Shown here: positions 55,997 to 64,000 of the stretch, piece by piece | How the letters are laid out: every line of letters begins with the position of its first letter | Position numbering within the stretch: the stretch's first letter is position 1 | NCBI RefSeq assembly: GCF_016808335.1 | Contig: NC_053153.1 | Location: 31,689,590 to 31,753,589, forward strand | Source of the DNA: Panicum virgatum | Taxonomy: Eukaryota > Streptophyta > Magnoliopsida > Poales > Poaceae | DNA length: 64,000 nt | Direction of reading: 5' to 3' | Notes under the pieces: generated by a model | What the model was told of the DNA's origin: nothing | The model's database searches: none | Seen by the model: only the letters and a program-made list of their open reading frames with translations | Made by a program: the position numbers and the translations under genes

Positions 55997-56391
55997 TTTT
56001 TAGTGCCTCTCATCTGGTACCGCTGTAATATCTGCTCATACACACGCACACCCACTCCACACACGCACGCCACACACACCACTCGTGTACAAACAAACCT
56101 ACAACTACATACAGATATAAATCGCGTCCTTTTCTAAGATCACCGAAATCCACTGACTCCGTAGACGACGAGTACGTCGTAGTCCCTTTGTGGTTCCATG
56201 CGTGAGAGGCACGTGCTTTCCCGTGAGGCATGTGCTTGGAAAGCATCCAAGCGAAGACTGTGCATTAAGAGCGAGTAACTGTTTAAATGAACGTCCCTCA
56301 GTGAGACACCCAAGTCCGATCCCAGGAATCGAACTCGGGCGGGTAGCGCTCCCACCTGAGCGAGCTACCAACCGGGCAAGCGCCCGTTCTC
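55997..56391 (-). mobile_element. tRNA-headed SINE
   Basis: The 395-bp element is flanked by a perfect 18-bp target duplication, GTGAAGCACTGAAATGTT (55979-55996 and 56392-56409). On the minus strand the head begins GAACGGGCGCTTGCCCGGTT and contains a box A (GGTTGGTAGCTCGCTCAGG, 56374-56356) and a box B (GAGTTCGATTCC, 56336-56325) for RNA polymerase III. The element ends in a short A run. The body downstream of the tRNA-like head is about 300 bp and includes a GTGTGTGTG-rich segment. No protein is coded, so LINE enzymes must have moved it. It lies downstream of the F-box gene, in the opposite orientation. Confidence 0.92.
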
Positions 56392-56409
56392 GTGAAGCAC
56401 TGAAATGTT

Positions 56410-57056
56410 GCTTCACCGAAATGCCGCACATATGCCACATCTTTCTGTTTCGCCAGCACGGAATATCTCAGTGGAGAATTCGATTAAAGCTAGGAAAAAT
56501 GCGCTGTCTGGTGGAATTTCAGGATTGGCATATGTGAAAGGCATAAACATTTGATGGAGTGGTCTGGAAAAGTTGTTTTTGGCCTCCTCTTGCAGGGGCG
56601 TGTAGATGAGATGGAAGCAAATCGTAACGGCTTCTGTTTCTGGCTGCAACTTGCAGGAAACAAACTTTTTTTTCCTTTGGTTTCTCACCATTATCATCAG
56701 CATCTTTTCTGCCTTTATGTTTTTCCTCAGCTGATGTTTGAAATTTTTGCACTCGTCGGCGCAGCCCCATCAGCAAGGGGCAAAAAAAGCCCCATCAGCA
56801 GGGGGTAAAAAAAAGTACCTTCATGTTCCCACTGTGGTGGTGTGGTTTCACTTTCATGGAAGGTTTTCCCGAGTCAGCAATTGCGGTTCTGAATTTCTCG
56901 TGGTCGTGACGGGAATGGCACGTAAGTAATTGGAAGTAGAATTAATGGTACTAAAGGGAACCGCTAATTTTGGATGTCATAGAAGGGATTGCTATAGCTT
57001 GTAATGGCACAAGGAATTTTTTCTTAGCAAAATCTAAGATCTACCTCACGATTCAA
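56410..57056. other. Intergenic sequence with a short tandem duplicate
   Basis: No gene is supported. Two adjacent copies of GCCCCATCAGCARGGGG followed by an A run (56763-56815) are present. Confidence 0.4.
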
Positions 57057-57394
57057 GGGTGTGTTTAGATCACTTTACATTTTGCATTTTTGAAAGGGAA
57101 TCTTCAATATTTGAAGTATTAAATGTAGACTAATCACAAAACTAACTACAGATCTCGTCTGTAAACTACGAGACGAATCTAATGAGCCTAATTAATCCAT
57201 CATTAGAGCATATTTACTGTAGTATTACTGTAGCAATTTAGTGTCTAATCACATCATAATTAGGCTCATTAGATTCGTCTCGCGATTTACAGTCCATTTA
57301 TGTAATGCAATTTATTTTTTGACTACATTTAGTACATCGTGCAAACGATTTACAAAAATTTTGCATTTTACGTTTTGGGATCTAAACAAGGCCC
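57057..57394. mobile_element. Tourist-like MITE
   Basis: A 338-bp element with ends GGGTGTGTTTAGATC and GATCTAAACAAGGCCC. It has the internal mirrored motif GAGACGAATCTAATGAGCCT and the inverse AGGCTCATTAGATTCGTCTC. It is closely related to the copy at 31640. The target duplication is not clean. Confidence 0.8.
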
Positions 57395-57439
57395 AAGTTG
57401 AAGAGAGGTAGAGCGTGTATTTTGGTATGCTGCTAGGAT

Positions 57440-57991
57440 CAGGGTTTTATTTCCCAACCGGAAACCGGTTACCGCCGCCCTCCGGTACCGGTTTACCGGA
57501 CCGGTTAGGCCGGTAACCGGTGGAAACCAGTTGAATTCAAATCCAAATTCAAATAAATTCAAATTTTCCCGTACAACCGGTTCCGACCGGTTTACCGGCC
57601 GGTTTGACCGGTTTACCGGTCGGTTTGACTGGTTTGAAATTCAAACGCTCCCGTGCAACCGGTTTACCGGCCGGTTTTACCGGTTTACCGACCGGTTTAA
57701 CCGGTTTACCGGCCGGTTTGACCGGTTTGATCGGTGGGCCTTCATGGGCCGGCCCATTTTTTTCTTTTTCTTTTTTGATTTAACTTTAAATTCCCACAAA
57801 CTATACTAAATGAATGAATTTTTGAGAAAATTTGACACCATTAGATTCATCACACCTTGAAGTATTTTTAGGAATTTTTTGGGAATTTTTCATTTTTTGA
57901 ATTCAAATTTAAAATTTGAATTTTGGCCGGTTGGGTACCGGCCGGAACCGGAACCGGACCGGACTTGTTCCCACCGGTTAGGTTAACCTTG
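57440..57991. mobile_element. Small hAT element with CCGGTTTACCGG repeats
   Basis: A 552-bp element flanked by the 8-bp duplication GCTAGGAT (57432-57439 and 57992-57999). Its termini are CAGGGTTTTA and, read inward from the right, CAAGGTTAAC. The left half is packed with CCGGTTTACCGG and CCGGTTTGACCGG palindromic motifs, probable transposase sites. It is non-coding and non-autonomous. Confidence 0.82.
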
Positions 57992-57999
57992 GCTAGGAT

Positions 58000-60093
58000 T
58001 CGGAAATGATGTGTCTAAATAAATTTGCCCTAATGCTCACCTGGACGATCCGTTGTACTGCACGAAAATATGGTACATGCGAGCTCTTGCCGGATAGCAC
58101 AGAATCTGATCTTTCACGGATCAGTAGAAGTTTTCAAAGTTTGACAACCACAATGTCAAATATTTGTATATCAGAGTAAGTTCTGAACAGATTTTGTGAG
58201 AGCGAGAACAAAAAGGGCGTGGCAGATTTCTGGCCTCAGACTGCTTAGGAAAGTAGCCCATTTCCTTCCACACAGGCACTTAAAAAACGGCCCAAATTAA
58301 CTCTTCATTTCCTTCTGCACCGCACTTTAGAGAATGACCCAAGCTGGTCCGCAAGGCCCATGGTTTGCCCAAGCAAAGATCATTTTGCCCCTTTTTTTTA
58401 ACTTTTGGCCCATGGTGCGCGAGATTAGTGCCATGACTAGCTATCATCCAGATGATAATCTTTTCAATTTTCACTTACTTTGTGAGCCAATAGAATTAGA
58501 ATACGTCACAATAAGGAAAACAAAAAAAAAAGGCTGCCAATTTTCAAACCAATTGAAAACATGAAAAGAAATCATCTAGATATCTACGGCAACTCATGAA
58601 AGAAAAAAAAAGATTGAAAACACTACAAAAGATCAACCAGATCTTCCAACCACCACCTGCTAATCAGAATAAACTGGTGACGCCGTGAACCATGTTTTTC
58701 CCATCCGACCATTCCTCACTGCCACGTCGTTCCTGCTGCAGCAGCTCACCTCGAAGGAAATTCGTGCTTTCAGAGTGTTGGTATCGAAGAAAAGAGAAAA
58801 GTTGACTCGGTCTCCTCCAAAAGTGATCCTCGCATTCACTTTTTCCTCCAAAAAATCATCAAATGGAGAAGGGGTATTTACAAATACCTTCCCCACTAAA
58901 ATTACATTATACCAGGAATACCCTAAACCAACATGAAACGTTTCCAGAATATGCTACCCCTCAAGGTCATTTTACAACTAAGGGTCTATAAATTAGATTT
59001 CTCCATGTACCCTCGCTTCTCTCCTAACTCTATCCTAACCTTTACGAGCCTCACGCCATATATGTGAATCCCAGCACCTTCAGGCATCATTGTTCATCCT
59101 CAATCTCGGAGGTGGCGGCTTCGCCCAAGAGTTGATCCTCGATTCCTGTAACCTCTGATCGTACTATCCTTGGACCTGTACAGAATGAAGAGAAAAACAT
59201 TTGTGGTCGTTGCCTGATCGGAGGTTGCAGCCTGGTTCTCCTACAGTTAGAGACCCTATCATAACCTTTGGGCAAGGGCCATCCAAAATGGTGATCCCCA
59301 ATAGTAGCCTCTCACGGGCAAAGGCAAATTCTGATGAGCTGAACCTTCGACAATCAATCGTCTGTCAGCCATGAGATAGAAACTTCATCCTAAACGTCAG
59401 ATTTAGCACGAGTCGAAGGTTATGTTTGTTTGAATGTTGCAAATGTCTTGTCTGCTATGACAGAACCGTCAAGTTAAACCGGTTTAATTAAGCATAATGG
59501 CTATCATTTGAACACATCAGGTGTATTAGTTTAATTAAGTATATCTTGACAGCTTGTTTCTACCCACGGCCAGATCGAAACATCACCAGTAGTCTCGCAT
59601 AATGCCAAGCGGAATGATTTCTTAAGCCTATTTATATTTATGCAAATCTAACTTAAGCAGTTTGCTTTCATATGGGACGCGGATAACTCGCGACCTGTTG
59701 CGCAAAGCGCACAGCGTGTGACCCCTCCTCCCTCGGATTTAGCGCACGCCTACGCCTCGTACCAATGAATGTCACTTTTGAAGTACAGTATGACGAGAGA
59801 TCCCACCCAGATTTTTTAACATGCAACTTCTTCAAATAAATATTTATCTGCTTCATATGTTATTCATTTGAAATACCAATTGCACTGTTGTGTTCTACAT
59901 GATGAGACAAGCAAACTAGATCTCACTTGCATATATTTTGAAGACATAGCAAGTTGCTATTTGTTACATACATAAGTTACCACAACAATAAAAGATTTCA
60001 TACACATGAGTTGCCACACATATAACATATAAGTTGCCGAAAAAATATTTACAAGTTATTATAAAAAGAAGGTTATCACAAAAGCATAATCTA
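58000..60093. other. Unassigned intergenic sequence
   Basis: No gene is supported. ORFs up to about 80 codons lack domains. The last ~120 bp contain degenerate AYATAAGTTGCCACA repeats. Confidence 0.3.
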
Positions 60094-60096
60094 TTA

Positions 60097-60967
60097 GGCT
60101 CCGTTTGGATGTCTACATTGAGAGCCTTGGCATTGAATTGAGTTCAATACCAAATCAGGCCAAGTATTGAAATGAGCTCAATGCCAAAGCAATCGTTTGG
60201 ATGTCCATGACATTGGTAGATGGAATTGAACTGGGAGTCAATGCCAATTCATGTTTGGATGTGCTTATGCAAAATTGAGAACTGACCATCCACATCCTCT
60301 CTCCACTGCTCCTTCTCGCGCCGAATTCCGCTTTTGCGACGGCGCGGGCGCTGGCGGGAAGCTGACGCGCTCACCGGCGGCGGCGGAGCTGAGCAAAGTA
60401 GGGGGAGTGGAGCAGGACGTGCGGCAGAGGGGCGCGGTGGAGCGGCGTGGGGCGCTGAGGGGCAAAACAGAGCGGCACGGCCGCAGAGGGCGCGCCGGCG
60501 AGGAAGAAGGAGGAGGGGGCCACGCCGGCGAGGAAGGATGAGGAGGAGGGGGCCGCGCCGGAGAGGAAGGAGGAGGAGGGGCCTCGCCGGAGAGGAAGAA
60601 GGAGAAGGGGGCGCCGGTCGCGAGAAGGGGCGCCCGGCCGCAAGAAATAAGGGAGCGCCGGCCACAAGGAAGAAGGGAGCGCCCGACCTTCTCCGCCGGA
60701 GCCGCCGCGCCCCCCCTCGGGTCGAGCTCCATGCCGGAGTGAGAGAGAGAGCTAGGGGGAGAGATACGGGAGTGAGGGGCGATTTCCGCCCAATACGGAG
60801 CTGGGAGGCAGGACATTGCGGGAGGAGGTGTTGCGTGGAGCGGAATACCGTTTGGCATTGGAGTGAATGCCCATCCAGCAATACCTAGGCCATCCAAATA
60901 GTGGAATTGAGGTGCCCCAATGCCAATTCCAAATTCCAGGCTCCAATATATACATCCAAACGGTATC
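60097..60967. mobile_element. Tourist-type element with a GC-rich core
   Basis: The 871-bp element has ends GGCTCCGTTTGGATGT and ACATCCAAACGGTATC and the duplication TTA on both sides (60094-60096 and 60968-60970). Subterminal CAATGCCAA/TTGGCATTG motifs lie at both ends. The centre (60300-60740) is extremely GC-rich with GGCGAGGAAGGAGGAG-type repeats and is open in several frames on both strands (up to 269 codons, minus, 60265-61074). That reflects composition more than coding. It may be a captured first exon. There is no transposase. Confidence 0.75.
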
Positions 60968-60970
60968 TTA

Positions 60971-61397
60971 TAGACATGAGTTGCCACACATATAAGATAT
61001 AAGTTACCGTAAACAAAATCTAGCTTGCACTCATACACAGTAAGTCGATGCAAATAAAGACAGCAAGTCGTCACATATGTTGCTATAAAAAAGAAATGCC
61101 GGCCACAGAAATGAGTCAGGTCAAATCAAGATCACTTGCATATACGAGATGGGTTTTGAAGTGGAAGAACGTAAGGAATGAAAGGCCGCTGGAGGGAGGG
61201 TGTGAGCCATTTGGGGTTGTATGGAGGCGCTGGGCTGTAGCCATGCACATAAGTTGTCATTGTACACATATGAGCAAGTTATATATGTATATTGTAGCAA
61301 CTTCTTTAATAACCTTCAAACTTAAATTTACACATAATTTGCTAATAGTGCAAAACATCGCAAAAACGTATACATTTTTTTTGAGATACGCAAAGAC
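60971..61397. other. Flanking sequence with degenerate repeats
   Basis: Continues the AGTTGCCACACATATAA-type repeats seen left of the previous element. No gene is seen. Confidence 0.35.
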
Positions 61398-61402
61398 GTA
61401 TA

Positions 61403-62926
61403 TGAAAGGATCACCGGGGTGTCCGACCCTAGAGGGGGAGGGGGTGAATAGGGTCGCTAATCGCTTTTTAACCTAGGGCTCAAACTACTTGCATAAGATA
61501 AATCTAACACGTCCTATACATGCTAGTTATGACTAAGGTTTATCTATGCTACTCTCTACTTACTCTTAAAAGACTTGCAACCTAGCCAATCCTAATCATA
61601 CTAACTAGGAAAGTAAAGGTACGCAAGATAGAGTAAATGCGGAAACGTAATGCGGTAAGTAAAGAGGTAAGTGCAAGAGGGATGCAAACTCCCGAGTAGA
61701 CACGATCATGTAACGTGGTTCGGCACAAATGCCTACGTCCACGGGACACCGAGGCTCTTCCGATCACCGTCTTGCACTACGCCACCAATGGCGATGCCGG
61801 CAAGCAAAGGCAAGTGCCTACAAGACACCGAGTCTCGTGCACCGCCACCGTCTCTCTCGGTCACCCGGCCGAAATCCACTACGGAGCTTCTCCACCAAGG
61901 AAGGGGCCTCCTCTTCCCCTGCACAAAGTGTCGTTGCCACTCCACACCAAGACGGAGGGTCACACGACGGATCACAAGTTGCTTGCCGCAGCAAGACTTC
62001 TCTTAAGGGAGCTCTCGCAAGAACTAATCCCTATTACAAGCACTAAGCACTCTCACAAGTGTGCTTAAGCCTATATGATGTACAATGAAGCTCTATGGTG
62101 GTTGGAGATGTTCTTGGGTGTGTGTGGGATGTCCAGCAACTCCAGCACTCTTCAAATGGCCGGGGTGAGGCGTATAAATAGGCCACCAAGTCTTGTAGCC
62201 GTTGCTCCAACGGTCAGCTGAAAATCTGTGTATCACCGGAAGAACCGATGCCTCTTGGCGGGTAGCGTCGGTTCCTCCGGTCACTCATAACACGAAGTAG
62301 CCGTTGGACTCCTGACGGCTGACGCAGTGACCACCGGTTGAACCGATGCTTTGCACCGATGCTTCACCGGTTCAACCGGTGCTGAAGGAATCTTCTCCTG
62401 GACGCTGACGTCATTACACCGGTGGTATGCACCGATGCACCGTCGGTTGAACCGGTGCTGAAGAAACTTCTTCTGGGCACTTGACATCGTCTCTGGTACA
62501 AAGGACTGCCAATGCACCGATGCCTTTTTCTTGGACCGTCGGTTCAACCGGTGCCTAAAGGCTGACTTGGCTTCGATTCCCTTCTGCACCAAAGTGTCAT
62601 GGCGTCGGTTCTTCCGACTACCACCGGATGCTCCGATGCCCTGGCGTCGGTTCTTCCGGTGCTCCTGAACCGAAGAGCTTTCAGGGCGCTGCCCTGAGAC
62701 CCGCGAGGGGCGGCTCCCCCTCGACCCCCGTCCGCTAACCGGGTAGCGGAACCCCCGTAGGGGTGCCCCTTCGGGCTTTGCTACGCCTCTCTTCTTTTTG
62801 TCATCACTTGAACCTAAAAGCCTGAGAATAGTCATCTTAACAATCATATTAGTCCAAGTGTTGTGTGTGTCATCAATCGCCAAAACATTATATTGAAATA
62901 TGGCATGAGAGGCCATTTTCGCTACA
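61403..62926 (-). mobile_element. Solo LTR of a SIRE/Maximus-like Copia element
   Basis: The 1,524-bp LTR is on the minus strand, starting TGTAGCGAAAATGGCCTCTC and ending GGTGATCCTTTCA, flanked by the 5-bp duplication GTATA (61398-61402 and 62927-62931). Read on the minus strand, CACCCCCTCCCCCTCTAGGG near its end is typical of this Copia lineage, and CTATTTATACGCC (near 62170-62182) is the likely TATA region. ACCGGTTGAACCG/CGGTTCAACCGGT motifs recur in U3 (62330-62560). Duplicated target without an internal region means that the two LTRs recombined after insertion. Confidence 0.9.
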
Positions 62927-62931
62927 GTATA

Positions 62932-64000
62932 CATGTGGGGTCAAGTTTTGGTTATCTTGTTATTTAGAACACAACTGTGTAATCGGTTGTTGAAACAGAG
63001 ATTGTATGAATGAGATAAAATATTTTTTTACCCAAAATATTTTGTGCTTCAAAGGCTATAGAGCCTACTGTACTAGGGTGGAGAGCGCGCGGATGGAGAA
63101 ATTCTGTTAGGAGGGTTGATTGCAGGCTGCATTCCGCAAGGGTGGGGGAGGATGCAAGGAAGGCTAGGAATGTGGAGACGTGGGCCAGAAGGCTAGGAAT
63201 GTGATTCCTAGCCTTCTGGCCCACGTCTCCACATTCCTAGCCAGTGACCGCCTCTTTCATATGATGAGCCAGCTGCTACGAGCCGTATCAAGCGGGCCGA
63301 GCCGAGCTGCTGAGGAGCGTGCGCTATGCTGGGCCGCGAGCTAAGGAATCAGCCCACTCACGCGTTTGGCTGAGTCGAGCCGAAACCAGAGCCGAGCAAA
63401 CAGGGCTGAGGAGTGAGGAGTACAATTACTTGATCTATATAATAAACCTATTCATCTAACACTGATTCAAGAGAACAACAGCATGGCAACCACAAACCTC
63501 CCAATGTGGTCTCAGCTGCCCCTCCGATCCCTTTTTTTTTTGGCTCGTTGCATTCTCATTAACTGACTTAAGCTTTTCAAATATGTTTGAAATGTCAACC
63601 AAAAGAGAAATGTTGCAAGAGAGAAGCAATTCTGGGTTCTTAGTGGGTGTCACAGTAGTCATGAGCGATTTCACACAATCTTCAAATCATAGAGCCTTCG
63701 AGTTACACATTTGACTGACTAGCAAATATCTATGCGATGCTATGGTCGAAAGGCCCGTATAGGTCACAGTTGATTTTTTTTCTTCTACGATGAGTTTTGT
63801 TCGATATAAGTATTGTCGTGTTTTCACGTTCTCATGTCACGCTTATGTTACAATATAATGTTGTCATTTGATTTTTATTATATACACTTTGGGTTCACCC
63901 ACAGGTGATACTTGTTGGGGCAAACTAAAATTTTTAATGGAAATGTTGCGTGCTTTAAAAATAAATAAAAAATAGTATTTTTTTTTCATGCATGTTATGG
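62932..64000. other. Unassigned terminal sequence
   Basis: No gene is supported. GAGCCGAGC-rich text occupies 63270-63400. The rest is AT-rich. Confidence 0.3.
63162..63242. repeat. Perfect 39-bp inverted repeat with 3-nt loop
   Basis: The arm 63162-63200 and the arm 63204-63242 are exact reverse complements, separated by GTG. Each arm begins and ends with GGCTAGGAAT or its complement, so the arm also carries an internal direct repeat. The sequence directly left (AGGAAGGCTAGGAATGT) is the start of the arm in unique context. Confidence 0.97.

Noticed and set aside
56290..56390. A tRNA gene on the minus strand, suggested by box A and box B.
   Set aside because: It lacks a proper acceptor stem and anticodon arm, is followed by a 300-bp body and an A tail, and is bracketed by an 18-bp target duplication. 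It is the head of a SINE.
60265..61074. A 269-codon minus-strand ORF as a real gene.
   Set aside because: It is low-complexity Pro/Arg/Leu/Ser sequence, open in several frames on both strands because of GC-rich composition, and it crosses the right end of the transposon.

Overview
The window is nuclear DNA from a grass, most likely a panicoid (an inference from repeat content, not from a species match). The signs are Tourist-like and Stowaway MITEs, CACTA, hAT, Mutator-like and Helitron DNA transposons, grass-type Copia and Gypsy LTR elements, a tRNA-headed SINE, and one host gene with the GC-rich 5' end typical of grass genes. Almost everything outside that gene is transposon or transposon-derived.

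Region by region. 1-3.7 kb: the 3' end of a Gypsy-type internal region, its LTR and further retroelement debris. 3.7-9.7 kb: a broken LINE endonuclease, two MITEs, a 929-bp hAT element (8-bp target duplication) that carries a gene-promoter-like GC-rich insert, and a CACTA copy. 9.7-15.6 kb: a complete but dead Ty1/Copia element on the minus strand (TSD ACTAC, two ~700-bp LTRs, gag and pol with stops and frameshifts). 15.6-25.1 kb: Stowaway and Tourist MITEs, a 1-kb Tourist-like element holding pieces of a host gene, a CACTA element, and a 1-kb poly(A) retroposon with a 15-bp TSD. 25.2-27.0 kb: a non-autonomous Helitron. 27.1-30.4 kb: a Copia LTR, a foldback MITE and a long-TIR Mutator-like element. 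30.4-33.8 kb: mostly unassigned sequence with two Tourist-like MITEs.

33.8-48.9 kb is a nested block. A CACTA element is split by a 4.6-kb Gypsy element that keeps gag but has no pol (TSD GGACA). Next to it lies a 9.2-kb Tat-like Gypsy element on the minus strand (TSD CCACC). That element has a gag-like region, a 123-bp tandem hairpin repeat array and an antisense multi-exon gene of the 'putative gypsy type transposon' family, but again no pol. The two elements share an identical 18-nt primer-binding site, so they probably used the same primer tRNA and may have been mobilised by related helpers.

48.9-51.3 kb holds LTR-like debris. 51.4-54.5 kb contains the only convincing intact host gene, a SKIP11-type F-box/kelch-repeat protein whose CDS sits in one exon, with introns in the 5' and 3' UTRs. 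Downstream are a SINE with an 18-bp TSD, a Tourist MITE, a second small hAT element (8-bp TSD), a Tourist-type element with a GC-rich core, a solo Copia LTR (TSD GTATA) and, near the end, a perfect 39-bp inverted repeat with a 3-nt loop.

The only gene expected to make a normal host protein is the F-box gene, a predicted SCF ubiquitin-ligase substrate adaptor. The other coding remnants are decayed transposon proteins or captured fragments. Identifications are from reading the sequence and from memory of families; no searches were run.
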